Source of the DNA: CAYSUS01 sp964434165
GTDB taxonomy: Bacteria; Planctomycetota; Planctomycetia; Pirellulales; Thermoguttaceae
NCBI GenBank assembly: GCA_964434165.1
Contig: CAYSUS010000058.1
Span: 1 to 44,645, forward strand
DNA: 44,645 bases
Direction: 5' to 3'
The translations under genes were made by a program, and so were the position numbers. Below are positions 33,483-41,406 of the stretch, piece by piece (position 1 is the first letter of the stretch; each line of letters starts with the position of its first letter). The notes beneath the pieces are model-generated. The model was not told the origin of the DNA. It searched no databases and saw only the letters and a list, made by a program, of their open reading frames with translations.

Positions 33483-34775
33483 ATGTCCGAGAAGGCCATC
33501 CTCACGATCGGGGACAAGACCTACGAACTGCCCGTCCTGGTGGGTACGGAAGGCGAGCGCGCGATCGACGTGACGAAGCTCCGCGCGGAGACGGGCCACG
33601 TCACGTTCGACCCCTCGCTGGGCAACACGGCGGTCTGCAAGAGCCAGATCACCTTCATCGACGGCGACCAGGGCATCCTCCGCTACCGCGGCATCCCCAT
33701 CGAGCAGTTCACCGAGAAGCCCAACTTCGTCGAGGCCGCATGGCTGCTGATCTTCGGGCAACTCCCCACCAAGGTCCAGCTCACCCAATTCAGCGAGCAG
33801 CTCACCGAGAACGAGCTTCTGCACGAGGGACTGAAGCACCAGTACCAGCACATCCCGGTCGATGCCCCGCCCATGGCCATCTTGTCGGCCACGCTGAGCA
33901 ACCTGGCCTGCTTTCACACCCAGTTCCTCTCCCTGGAGGACGACGAGTCGTTCGTGGCCGTGGCGGCGCGCCTGATCAGCAAAGTCCGCACCATCGCCGC
34001 CTTTTCCTACCGGCGATCCAAGGGCCTTCCGCTGATCTACCCCGACCCGCACCTCCGCTATTGCGCGAACTTCCTCCACATGATGTTCTCGCTCCCTTAC
34101 AAGCAGTACATCGTGACCCCGGAGATCGAGGACGCCCTGAACCTGATCTTCATCCTCCACGCCGACCACGAACAGAATTGCAGCACCTCGACGGTCCGCA
34201 CCGTGGGATCGGCCCGGGCGAACCTCTTCGCCTCGTGCGCCGCGGGCGTCAGCGCCCTCTGGGGGCCCCTGCACGGCGGGGCCAACGTTGAGGTCATGCA
34301 GATGCTGGCCCGCATCCATGAGGGCGGCATGAAGCCCGAGGAGTGCCTCGCCGCGGCCAAGGACAAGAACGACCCGTTTCGGCTCTACGGGTTCGGCCAC
34401 CGGATCTACAAGAACTACGATCCTCGCGCCAAGATTCTCCAAGAGGCCTGCGATCGGGTCTTCGCCAAGCTGAAGTACACCGATCCGCTTCTGGATATCG
34501 CGCGCAAGCTCGAGGAGCTGGCCCTGGCCGACCCGTACTTCGTGGACCGAAAGCTCTACCCGAACGTCGATTTCTACAGCGGGATCATCCTCCGCGCGAT
34601 GGGCATTCCCACGAACATGTTCACCGTGTGCTTCGCCATGGGGCGTTTGCCCGGCTGGATCTCGCAGTGGAAGGAGCAGCACGACGATCCGACCAGCCGG
34701 ATCAACCGCCCGCGGCAGATCTACATCGGCCCGGCCAAGACGGACTACGTGCCCATGTCCAACCGGCAGGACTGA
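33483..34775 (+). CDS. gltA: citrate synthase (type II)
   Basis: 430 aa, normal for the Gram-negative-type enzyme. The ATG at 33483 has AAGGAG eight bases upstream. It condenses acetyl-CoA and oxaloacetate to citrate. Catalytic residues are visible: His264 in ALWGPLHGGANVE, His306 in YGFGHRIYKNYDPRAK and Asp363 in YPNVDFYSGI. The N-terminal beta-rich extension (AILTIGDKTYELPVLVGTEGERAIDV) and the LHADHEQNCSTSTVR segment are typical of type II, hexameric, often NADH-sensitive enzymes. It is monocistronic with its own promoter and divergent from the AraD-type gene. Codon use matches the rest of the window. Confidence 0.97.
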   Translation: MSEKAILTIGDKTYELPVLVGTEGERAIDVTKLRAETGHVTFDPSLGNTAVCKSQITFIDGDQGILRYRGIPIEQFTEKPNFVEAAWLLIFGQLPTKVQLTQFSEQLTENELLHEGLKHQYQHIPVDAPPMAILSATLSNLACFHTQFLSLEDDESFVAVAARLISKVRTIAAFSYRRSKGLPLIYPDPHLRYCANFLHMMFSLPYKQYIVTPEIEDALNLIFILHADHEQNCSTSTVRTVGSARANLFASCAAGVSALWGPLHGGANVEVMQMLARIHEGGMKPEECLAAAKDKNDPFRLYGFGHRIYKNYDPRAKILQEACDRVFAKLKYTDPLLDIARKLEELALADPYFVDRKLYPNVDFYSGIILRAMGIPTNMFTVCFAMGRLPGWISQWKEQHDDPTSRINRPRQIYIGPAKTDYVPMSNRQD

Positions 34776-34969
34776 ATCGCCTTGCGTGATCCCTCTTCTT
34801 TCCCAGGATCGCGCACGGCTATTCAGGCGGCGGGGCGAGTTCCCAGGGGGACAGGAACCGTTCTCCCGGATGCAAGAGGCACGCGATTCCCCGCGCCGTC
34901 CCCCGGGGTCGCGTTCTGGCCGCGGCTGAGGCGCTGGAGGAGAACGCTTCCAGCCGCCGGGAGCCGCGC

Positions 34970-34998
34970 TTGCGTCGGGCCGCGCGCGAGTCTAGCAT
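34970..34998 (+). promoter_or_regulatory. candidate promoter for CE15-like esterase
   Basis: TTGCGT (34970-34975), 17-bp spacer, TAGCAT (34993-34998), 45 bases before the ATG. Confidence 0.55.
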
Positions 34999-35043
34999 GG
35001 CGGCGGTGAGACTGCCGCCCGGAATCCCCCTGGAGGAAACGCC

Positions 35044-36333
35044 ATGCCCCGCCTCGATCTCCCGTTCGTCCTGGCCATCACGCTGGCCGTTTGCCTCGCC
35101 CTTCCCTCGGCGGCCGCGCCGCCGGCCAACTACGATGAGAGCAAGGTGGGCGACTACACGCTGCCCGACCCGCTCGTCTTATGCGACGGCACCAAGGTGG
35201 CCGACGCCGAGACGTGGCGCAACAAGCGTCGGCCCGAGATCCTGCGCCTGTTTCGCGAGCAGATGTACGGGAAGGCCCCGGACAGGCCGGACGACATGCG
35301 CTTCGAGGTCCTCTCCGAGGCCGGCGACGCCCTCGGCGGCAAGGCCACCAGAAGACAGGCCCGCGTCCACTTCACCGGCAAGAAGGACGGGCCCAAGATG
35401 GACGTGCTCCTCTACCTGCCCAACCAGGTCAAGCGGCCCGTGCCCTTGTTCGTCGGCATGAACTTCTACGGCAATCACACGATCCAGAGCGACCCGGGCA
35501 TCCTGATCACCGACGCCTGGGTCCGCAACAACCCGAAGAAGGGCACCGAGAACAACCGGGCCACGGACAAGTCGCGGGGCGCCTCGGCCACCCGCTGGCC
35601 CGTGCCGCGAATCCTCGCCCGGGGCTACGGCCTGGCCACGATCTACTATGGCGACGTCGATCCGGACTACGACGACGGGTTCCAGAACGGCGTACATCCG
35701 CTCTCGTACGAGCCGGGCCAGACCCGGCCGGCCCCGGACGAGTGGGCATCGATCAGCGCCTGGGCCTGGGGCCTGAGCCGGGCCATGGACTACTTCGAAA
35801 CGGACGAGGACGTGGACGCGAAGCGCGTGGCCGTGATGGGGCATTCGCGCCTGGGTAAGACTTCGCTCTGGGCAGGGGCCCAGGACGAGCGGTTCGCCCT
35901 GGTGATCTCCAACAACTCCGGCTGCGGCGGGGCCGCCCTCAGCCGCCGCAACTATGGAGAGACGGTAACGCGCATCAACAAGTCGTTCCCCCATTGGTTC
36001 TGCGCCAACTTCCACAAGTACGCCGGTCGCGAGAGCGAGCTGCCCCTCGACCAGCACATGCTCGTGGCCCTCGTGGCGCCGCGTCCGGTTTACGTGGCCA
36101 GCGCCGAAGAGGACCGCTGGGCCGACCCGCGCGGCGAGTTCCTCTCGGCCAAGGGGGCCGACCCCGTCTATCGGCTCCTCGGCACGGACGGCATGAGCGC
36201 CGACGAGATGCCCGGCATCGAGAACCCCGTCACCAGCATCATCGGCTACCACATCCGCAGCGGCCGCCACGACGTCACCGACTACGACTGGGACCGCTAT
36301 ATGGATGCCGCGGACAAGCACATGAAGAAGTAG
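35044..36333 (+). CDS. secreted CE15-type (glucuronoyl esterase-like) esterase
   Basis: 429 aa. ATG at 35044 with GGAGGAAAC upstream; signal peptide to about residue 25 (PSAAA). The mature protein begins NYDESKVGDYTLPDPLVLCDGTKV and continues with the TWRNKRRPEILRLFREQMYGKAP segment typical of bacterial CE15 proteins. The alpha/beta-hydrolase nucleophile is Ser268 in GHSRLGKT (266-273). It is followed by FALVISNNSGCGGAAL RRNYGETV-type substrate-site sequence, the acid-containing ASAEEDRWADPRGEF block and the catalytic His in SGRHDVTDYDWDRY. CE15 enzymes cut ester bonds between glucuronic acid of xylan and lignin alcohols or act on uronic-acid methyl esters. The exact substrate is not shown. 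It is monocistronic. Confidence 0.9.
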   Translation: MPRLDLPFVLAITLAVCLALPSAAAPPANYDESKVGDYTLPDPLVLCDGTKVADAETWRNKRRPEILRLFREQMYGKAPDRPDDMRFEVLSEAGDALGGKATRRQARVHFTGKKDGPKMDVLLYLPNQVKRPVPLFVGMNFYGNHTIQSDPGILITDAWVRNNPKKGTENNRATDKSRGASATRWPVPRILARGYGLATIYYGDVDPDYDDGFQNGVHPLSYEPGQTRPAPDEWASISAWAWGLSRAMDYFETDEDVDAKRVAVMGHSRLGKTSLWAGAQDERFALVISNNSGCGGAALSRRNYGETVTRINKSFPHWFCANFHKYAGRESELPLDQHMLVALVAPRPVYVASAEEDRWADPRGEFLSAKGADPVYRLLGTDGMSADEMPGIENPVTSIIGYHIRSGRHDVTDYDWDRYMDAADKHMKK

Positions 36334-36351
36334 ACGCCGATTGCCCATCCT

Positions 36352-36391
36352 CCCCCCTCTCCCGCTCGCGGGAGAGAGGGCGGGGGTGAAG
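36352..36391. repeat. dispersed CTCTCCC hairpin element, copy 1
   Basis: CTCTCCCG-CTCG-CGGGAGAG (36357-36376), followed by GGGCGGGGGTGAAGG. It lies between convergent genes, so it may terminate both. A second, tighter copy is at 41133-41169. The CCCTCTCCC / GGGAGAGGG plus GGGGGTGAGGG pattern is a commonly seen intergenic repeat type in many bacteria. Confidence 0.6.
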
Positions 36392-36477
36392 GCGGCTATC
36401 AGGGCGCCCGAGGGCTTACCGCCCGGCCGGAAATGCAGCGCGTCGCGAGGGAGCGCGCCGCGTTCGGCGAGTGCCCG

Positions 36478-37389
36478 CTACTTGGCGCCGAGCACCTTGG
36501 CCTGCGCTTCGACGAACGCCGCGCACTGGGCGACCTCGTCCGTCAGCTTCGGCGAGTCGTGTTCGTACTCGATCGACAGCACGCCGCGGTAACCCTGACG
36601 GTGGAGCTCCTTGAGCACGGCCGCGTAGTCGCCCTTGCCCGTGCCGAGCGGGACGTCGCGGGCCTTGGGGTTGCCGGCCTCGATCACGTCCTTCAGGTGG
36701 AAGCCGAGGATTCGGCCCTCCAGCTTCTTGAGGCACGCCACGGGATCGAGCCCGGAGCGGACCCAATGGCCCGTGTCGCAGCAGGCCCCGATCCTCGTGC
36801 TCCGCCCCTTGCACGCGGCCAGCACGGTGTCGGGGTTCCAGTACCGGGACTTGGGCGACTTGGGATGATTGTGGATCGCCAGGTTGATTTGGTACTCCTC
36901 GAAGAGCTTCTCGATCAGATCGAAGGCCTCCGGCGCGGGCTCGTCCACGAAGGTCTGCACCCCGATTTCCTTGGCGAACTCGAGCTTGCGCCGGCAGTCC
37001 GCCTCGTCCGGCGTGAGCTTCCCGTAGTAGTTGCTCATGCGGATGCCGCGGTCGGCCAATCGGGCCTTCAACTCCTTGCGGACCGCGGCCGGCAGCTCCT
37101 CGTTGACCTTCAGCCCGGGGCGCCCCTTGTCCAGCGGGAGGAAGAAGCACGGTTCCACGCAGCAGATGCCCAGCGAGGCGATCTTGTCCAGGGCCTCGTA
37201 GAAGGGAAACCGGCGGAAGGTGTAGAGCTGCGCGGCCACCGTCCAGCCCAGCTTCTCGGCCGTCGGCGTGCTTGTTTCGACCGGCTCCGCCGCGGTGCCC
37301 GACCGCGGCCAGCCCAGTGCCAACGAAAGCGCGGCTCCCCCGGCGGCACTGGCCTTGAGGAAACGGCGGCGATCCACGTTGCGTGTCAT
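36478..37389 (-). CDS. Tat-exported xylose-isomerase-like TIM barrel protein
   Basis: 303 aa. ATG at 37389. The twin-arginine signal is RRRFLKASAAGGAALSLAL, ending near TAAEP. The mature part is an AP-endonuclease-2/xylose isomerase-like TIM barrel: LGWTVAAQLYTFRRFPFYEALDKIASLG, VEPCFFLP, RIRMSNYYGKL-type strand, INLAIHNHPKS with likely metal ligands, ACCDTGHWVRSG, LGFHLKDV, DYAAVLKELHRQGYRGVLSIEYEH. His/Asp/Glu ligands fit a divalent-metal sugar-phosphate or sugar isomerase/epimerase. Such exported isomerase-like proteins are frequent in planctomycetes, commonly near MocA-type oxidoreductases. Substrate unknown. Confidence 0.9.
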   Translation of the reverse strand: MTRNVDRRRFLKASAAGGAALSLALGWPRSGTAAEPVETSTPTAEKLGWTVAAQLYTFRRFPFYEALDKIASLGICCVEPCFFLPLDKGRPGLKVNEELPAAVRKELKARLADRGIRMSNYYGKLTPDEADCRRKLEFAKEIGVQTFVDEPAPEAFDLIEKLFEEYQINLAIHNHPKSPKSRYWNPDTVLAACKGRSTRIGACCDTGHWVRSGLDPVACLKKLEGRILGFHLKDVIEAGNPKARDVPLGTGKGDYAAVLKELHRQGYRGVLSIEYEHDSPKLTDEVAQCAAFVEAQAKVLGAK

Positions 37390-37685
37390 GACGTCGGCTC
37401 CATATTCGGGTGCGGATTCTCACAAACGGCTCGGTGCTCCCCCCCCGAGACGCCCGGCTAGCGTAGCCACGAGCGGAGCAGCCTGTCAATTCGAGGCTCG
37501 TGGCGGGTCTGCCGCGGCAGTTCGCCGCGCCTGGGGAAGATATTTGCGCGTGTCTCCAAATCACGGCCGACACGGGCGCGATGCGGCCGGGGCGCCAAGC
37601 CGAGCGCGTGAGCCCACGGAGGAATTAGAGCCATCGCACACCTCCCGAGCCGCGCAAGCGGCGACGGAACTGGCGGGGACAACTC
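37390..37685. other. intergenic region, 296 bp
   Basis: It holds the TIM-barrel promoter (37460-37489). The rest, downstream of the CHASE4 sensor, has no kinase or cyclase remnant that I can read in any frame. Confidence 0.4.
37460..37489 (-). promoter_or_regulatory. candidate promoter for TIM-barrel protein
   Basis: Minus strand TTGACA (37484-37489), 18-bp spacer, TACGCT (37460-37465), 70 bases before the ATG. Confidence 0.5.
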
Positions 37686-39131
37686 CTAGCCGGTCGCGCC
37701 CGTGTCCTGCTCGCCGGCCGGCGCCGGCGCCCTCTCGGTCACCTCGCGGCCCTCGGACTGGAACTCGACGAGCTTGCCCGACTCGTCGAAGATCGCCCGC
37801 GTGGTCCAGTGCAACCAGCGAACCTCGCCGGTGCCCAGCGTGACCCGGTGCTCGACCTCGCCGGTGGGCTCCGCCATGCAAAGCCCTTCAAGGTGGGACT
37901 CGACCAGGGCCCGGTCTTCCTCGGGCACGCCCCAGTCGGGCCGCTTGCCCACCACCCCGTCCTCCGAGACATTGAAGTACCGGGCGTACGCGCGGTTCAC
38001 GTAGGTCGTCGTCCCATCCGGCAGGAAACGGCGAATCAACTCCGTCTGGTCTTGAAGGATCGACTTGAAGCGGTTCTCCGAGCGGAGCCTCGCCGTGCGC
38101 GACCGGCCGAGCTGGGCCAGGAGCAAGTCGAACTCCCTGGCCAGCCTGGCCACCTCGTCGCGTCCCTCGATCTGGAGGCGGCGGTCGAGATCGCCGCTCT
38201 GGCGGATCCAGGCCACGTGCTCGACGAGTTGGTGAAGTGGCCGGACCACCAGCCGCCCGAAGCTAAAGTAGGCCGCCGCCAGCAGGCAAAGCGAGGCCCC
38301 CAGCAGCCACCACCGCTCGCGCACGATCACGTCCAGCCCCTCGGCCGTGAACTCTCGGGGCAGGTCCACGCGAATCGCGCGGACCGGGCGGCCGTCGAGG
38401 CCCGCCAGCGGGCCGTAGGCCCGCAGCACGTCGGGCTCGGCGTCGCTGAACCACACGTCGCCGCCGTTCTCTTCGGCCCGCCCGGCCGGCCGCGGCGGGG
38501 CCGCTCCCGAGGGGATCAGATCGAAGTCCACGCTCGTCTGCGCGCGGAGCTTTTCCATCTCGTCCGTCAGGAGGAGGCGGCCGAAGATCGCCGTGCCCCG
38601 GACGGGCCCTTCCTCGCTGGAGGCCAGGACAGGCTCGACGGCAAGCATCATCAGCTCTCCGCCGACCTGGAGGAGGCCGCGCTTCGGGCGCGGCGGGTCC
38701 CAGGACGCATAGAGCAAGCGGCCCGGGATCCCCGCGGAAGCCAGTCCGTCGATCGCGATCAGCTCGCCGGTCTCGGCGTCGCGGGTCTGGCCCCACACGA
38801 AGCGCCCACCGGCGTCGTAGAACCGGATCAGGTTCACGTGGAGCGTGGGAAACGCCGAGGGAGGCAAGTTCCGCTGGGAGAACCCGGGGTCGCGGCCCTC
38901 GACGAAGCGGCATGCCTCGTCCCAGCGGGCGTAGTCGCGGGCGCTCCGCGCAAGCTGGCTCAGGTCGCTGTCCACGGCCCTTCGCACTCGCTCCACGTTG
39001 CGGGCGGCCTCGCGGCGTTCCAGGGCGAGGAACCGCGGAAGCACCACGAGCTGCTCGATGATCGTGTCGGCGACAAAGACCGCAGATGCAATGGCCAGGA
39101 GGATGGCGACGATCTTCAGCCGCATCGGCAT
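37686..39131 (-). CDS. CHASE4-HAMP-PAS membrane sensor lacking an output domain
   Basis: 481 aa. ATG at 39131 with GAGG eight bases upstream; a second Met follows two codons later. An N-terminal membrane segment (LKIVAILLAIASAVFVADTII) is followed by a periplasmic CHASE4 domain (about residues 55-260; SARDYARWDEACRFVEG is its signature region). Then come a second membrane segment (WWLLGASLCLLAAAYFSF), HAMP (LVVRPLHQLVEHVAWIRQSGDLDRRL) and a PAS/PAC domain (TELIRRFLPDGTTTYVNRAYARYF ... REVTER). It stops shortly after PAC. There is no kinase, GGDEF/EAL or methyl-accepting domain, although this family usually has one. It may signal through a partner protein or be a truncated gene; no remnant follows. 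Confidence 0.88.
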   Translation of the reverse strand: MPMRLKIVAILLAIASAVFVADTIIEQLVVLPRFLALERREAARNVERVRRAVDSDLSQLARSARDYARWDEACRFVEGRDPGFSQRNLPPSAFPTLHVNLIRFYDAGGRFVWGQTRDAETGELIAIDGLASAGIPGRLLYASWDPPRPKRGLLQVGGELMMLAVEPVLASSEEGPVRGTAIFGRLLLTDEMEKLRAQTSVDFDLIPSGAAPPRPAGRAEENGGDVWFSDAEPDVLRAYGPLAGLDGRPVRAIRVDLPREFTAEGLDVIVRERWWLLGASLCLLAAAYFSFGRLVVRPLHQLVEHVAWIRQSGDLDRRLQIEGRDEVARLAREFDLLLAQLGRSRTARLRSENRFKSILQDQTELIRRFLPDGTTTYVNRAYARYFNVSEDGVVGKRPDWGVPEEDRALVESHLEGLCMAEPTGEVEHRVTLGTGEVRWLHWTTRAIFDESGKLVEFQSEGREVTERAPAPAGEQDTGATG

Positions 39132-39178
39132 GACAGGGCCTCGGAGGGATCGTTCGGCGGGCGCGCGGTGGGGAGTGG

Positions 39179-39199
39179 CCTCAGGCGCGCAGCCTGAGG
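39179..39199. repeat. inverted repeat upstream of the CHASE4 sensor
   Basis: CCTCAGGC-5 nt-GCCTGAGG, perfect 8-bp stem in the divergent space between 39131 (-) and 39307 (+). It could be an operator or a dispersed repeat. Confidence 0.4.
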
Positions 39200-39306
39200 G
39201 CCCTCGGTGGTTGCCTGCAGCCCGCCCGCCGCAAGTCTAGGTTGCGGGGGCGCGGCCTGCCGCCGCCTTCCTGGTCGAGCGGGCCGATCCAGGCTAGGCT
39301 AAGGCC

Positions 39307-39813
39307 ATGACGAAGGAGCGCAACACGCAACCATCCAACAAGTTCCGTCCCGAGAAGATCGTCTCGGGCGGGCAGACCGGCGTGGACCGCGGCGCCCTCG
39401 ACGCGGCCATCGCGCTGCGCATCCCCCACGGCGGATGGTGTCCCCGCGGCCGTTTGGCCGAGGATGGCACGATCCCCGACCGCTACGGCCTGACGGAGAC
39501 CGAGTCGCCCCAGTACGCGGTGCGCACGGAGCGGAACGTGCTGGACAGCGATGCCACGCTGATCCTCTGCCGCGGCCAGCCCGTCGGCGGCACGCTCCTC
39601 ACGCTTCAGCTCGCCCAGCGCCATGGACGAGCGCACCTGGTGGTCGACCTGGTGGGCTTGCCCAACCTGGTCGCGATCCGCCGTTGGCTCGCCGAGGTCC
39701 GCCCCGCCGTGCTCAACCTGGCCGGCCCGCGCGAAAGCCAGTGCCCGGGGATCGGGCGCGAGGCGAAGGAACTGCTGCTGCGGATACTCTGGCGCGGGGG
39801 AGAGACAGGTTGA
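39307..39813 (+). CDS. putative molybdenum carrier-like (Rossmann-fold) protein
   Basis: 168 aa. ATG at 39307; ribosome-binding site weak. The N-terminal block KIVSGGQTGVDRGALDAAI is the hallmark of the family annotated as putative molybdenum carrier proteins (related to YpsA/LOG-like Rossmann proteins). It is followed by RIPHGGWCPRGRLAEDGTIPDRYGL, TERNVLDSDATLILCRG and PVGGTLLTLQLAQRHGR, and ends in a C-terminal LNLAGPRESQCPGIGREAKELL segment. The SGGQTGVDRGA loop probably binds a nucleotide-like phosphate group. The molybdenum link rests on structural similarity and is weak; the true ligand is unknown. No neighbouring Mo-cofactor genes. Probably monocistronic, cytoplasmic. Confidence 0.85.
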   Translation: MTKERNTQPSNKFRPEKIVSGGQTGVDRGALDAAIALRIPHGGWCPRGRLAEDGTIPDRYGLTETESPQYAVRTERNVLDSDATLILCRGQPVGGTLLTLQLAQRHGRAHLVVDLVGLPNLVAIRRWLAEVRPAVLNLAGPRESQCPGIGREAKELLLRILWRGGETG

Positions 39814-40012
39814 GGTCGGAATCCGAAGCGCGAGGACCGAAATCCCAATCAAATCCAAAGCACAAAGCCTGAACGACGCAAACGACTCGGTCCGGGCGTA
39901 CGTTTCTGTTGTTCACTCATTCGGTCATTCGAGCTTGTCTCGGGTTTCGTGCTTCGGATTTCGGGTTTGGGGGCTTCTTTCCCGCGAGTTGGCCGTACCC
40001 TTCAGCCACCTT

Positions 40013-40429
40013 CTACGCCACCGTCAACAACTCCCTTCGATTGACCTCACTCACCTGGCCGTTGAGCGTCCAGAGGTCGTAGAGCAGGCCCAGGCCGAGA
40101 AGCCCCAGGGTGAGGAGGTAGAGGAGCCCGGTGAGCCACTTGCCCATGTAGAAGCGGTGCACCCCGAAGACACCCAGGAACGTGAGCAGGACCCAGGCGA
40201 CCGTGTAGTCGAGGCGGCCGGCCTGGAAGCGGTAGTCGGCCTGGCGGTCCATCGATGGGATGAGGAAGAGGTCGATCAGCCAGCCGATCCCCAAGAGGCC
40301 GAAGGTGAAATACCAGATCGTGCCCGTGACCGGCTTGCCGAAGTAGAAGCGGTGGGCGCCGGTGAAGCCGAAGACCCACAGCACGTAGCCGACGAGCATC
40401 AGGTGGGTATCGTTGGTGCGATTCATCAT
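40013..40429 (-). CDS. tandem TM2-domain membrane protein
   Basis: 138 aa. Two adjacent ATGs (40429 and 40426) follow GAGGG; I used the first. It contains two TM2 units. The first has FTGAHRFYFGKPVTGTIWYF with TFGLLGIGWLIDLFLI; the second has LGVFGVHRFYMGKWLTGLLY with TLGLLGLGLLYDLWTL. Each unit is a pair of membrane helices joined by a short turn with the HRFYxGK motif. The long frame extending upstream is an antisense shadow. TM2 proteins are small membrane proteins of unknown role. It follows the quinone oxidoreductase gene on the same strand (gap 68 bp), so the two may be cotranscribed. Confidence 0.88.
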   Translation of the reverse strand: MMNRTNDTHLMLVGYVLWVFGFTGAHRFYFGKPVTGTIWYFTFGLLGIGWLIDLFLIPSMDRQADYRFQAGRLDYTVAWVLLTFLGVFGVHRFYMGKWLTGLLYLLTLGLLGLGLLYDLWTLNGQVSEVNRRELLTVA

Positions 40430-40497
40430 GCAGCCCTCGTGCGCCGGAGTCGTGCGGTCGCTTGCCTGCGCTGCGGCGGGCAGGGCGTGGCCCAGTG

Positions 40498-41079
40498 TCA
40501 CGCCGGCCCGAACCGCTCGCGCATGATGCGGCGGGTCTCCTCCAGCCAACCGGCCCTCTGCTCGGGCGTGCTCATCACGATCGACTCGTAGTTGCGGCGA
40601 AAGAAATCCTCCACGCCGCAGAAGCCGAAGGTGACCGTCTTCCAGAGGTTCTCCAGGGGATCGCCGAACACGGAGACCTCCACGTCGCGGGGCGTGTTGC
40701 TCGTGGTGATGACCACGGCCCGCTTGCCCTTGAGCAGCCCGTTGACGCCCTGCGGGGTGAACTCGTAGACCAACCCCTGGCGGAACACCCGATCGACCCA
40801 GCCCTTGAGGATGGCCGGCGCCTGGCCCCACCAGTTGGGATGGACCACGACGTATCCGTCGGCGGCGACAACCTCCTCGCAGTGCTTATGCACCACAGGG
40901 TCCACCGGGGCGTCCTTGGGGATCTCGGCCTGCGGCAGGACGGGGTCGAACCGCTCGGCGTACAGGTCGTGATACACCACCGTGTGGCCGAGCGAATGGA
41001 GCTCGTCGGTCGCCGCCCGCGTCAGGGCGTGACAGTAGCTCCCCTGGTTCTGGTGGCCGATGATCACCAGCACGTTCAT
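40498..41079 (-). CDS. NAD(P)H:quinone oxidoreductase, flavodoxin-like (YwrO/KefF/MdaB type)
   Basis: 193 aa. ATG at 41079 preceded by GGGAGGAA. Flavodoxin-like fold: MNVLVIIGHQNQGSYCHAL for FMN/FAD phosphate binding, TVVYHDLYAERFDP, VVHPNWWGQAPAILKGWVDRVF (the diagnostic motif of this oxidoreductase family), KRAVVITTSNTPRDVE and a C-terminal ...EETRRIMRERFG helix. It uses NAD(P)H to reduce quinones by two electrons and helps protect against reactive electrophiles; KefF-type members also regulate potassium efflux, but no KefC is nearby. It is probably first in a two-gene unit with the TM2 protein. Confidence 0.92.
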   Translation of the reverse strand: MNVLVIIGHQNQGSYCHALTRAATDELHSLGHTVVYHDLYAERFDPVLPQAEIPKDAPVDPVVHKHCEEVVAADGYVVVHPNWWGQAPAILKGWVDRVFRQGLVYEFTPQGVNGLLKGKRAVVITTSNTPRDVEVSVFGDPLENLWKTVTFGFCGVEDFFRRNYESIVMSTPEQRAGWLEETRRIMRERFGPA

Positions 41080-41132
41080 CGCAGTCGTTCCTCCCGCGGT
41101 CGGATCGATTCGGACGTTGAGGGCGGCGCGGC

Positions 41133-41169
41133 GCCCTCTCCCTCTGGGAGAGGGCGGGGGGTGAGGGCG
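41133..41169. repeat. dispersed CTCTCCC hairpin element, copy 2
   Basis: GCCCTCTCCC (41133-41142), 3-nt loop, GGGAGAGGGC (41146-41155), a perfect 10-bp stem followed by GGGGGGTGAGGGCGG. Same element type as at 36352-36391. Confidence 0.65.
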
Positions 41170-41322
41170 GTTAGACTCTCGACGGCGGCCCAGCCCTACC
41201 AGTTCGGTTCGCTATCCGCGCGAGACTCTTGGAAACGGCAAACGCCCCCATCCGGTCCGCGCGGGGTCTCGATAAACCACTCACTATAATCGCACGCGCG
41301 TGCCGCGGCCAGCGCGGCAACT

Positions 41323-41342
41323 CCGCTCCCTCACGGTCGCGG
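41323..41342 (-). repeat. dispersed 20-bp element, copy B (inverted)
   Basis: The minus strand reads CCGCGACCGTGAGGGAGCGG, identical to copy A (22246-22265) except one C/G change. It lies 64 bases before the sulfatase start. Confidence 0.6.
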
Positions 41343-41359
41343 CTCCGGGGCCTCCGTGC

Positions 41360-41365
41360 TACAAT
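41360..41365 (+). promoter_or_regulatory. -10 candidate for second sulfatase
   Basis: TACAAT 41 bases before the ATG at 41407, next to the 20-bp element; no matching -35 at 16-18 bp. Confidence 0.35.
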
Positions 41366-41406
41366 GCGGCCGGAAGCCGCCCGTCACATCCCGAGGAGGC
41401 ACGTCG

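Larger units (their letters stand above)
41080..41406. other. intergenic region, 327 bp
   Basis: It carries the second CTCTCCC hairpin (41133-41169), a TATAAT at 41285-41290, the inverted copy of the 20-bp element (41323-41342) and a TACAAT (41360-41365) just ahead of the second sulfatase. Confidence 0.5.
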
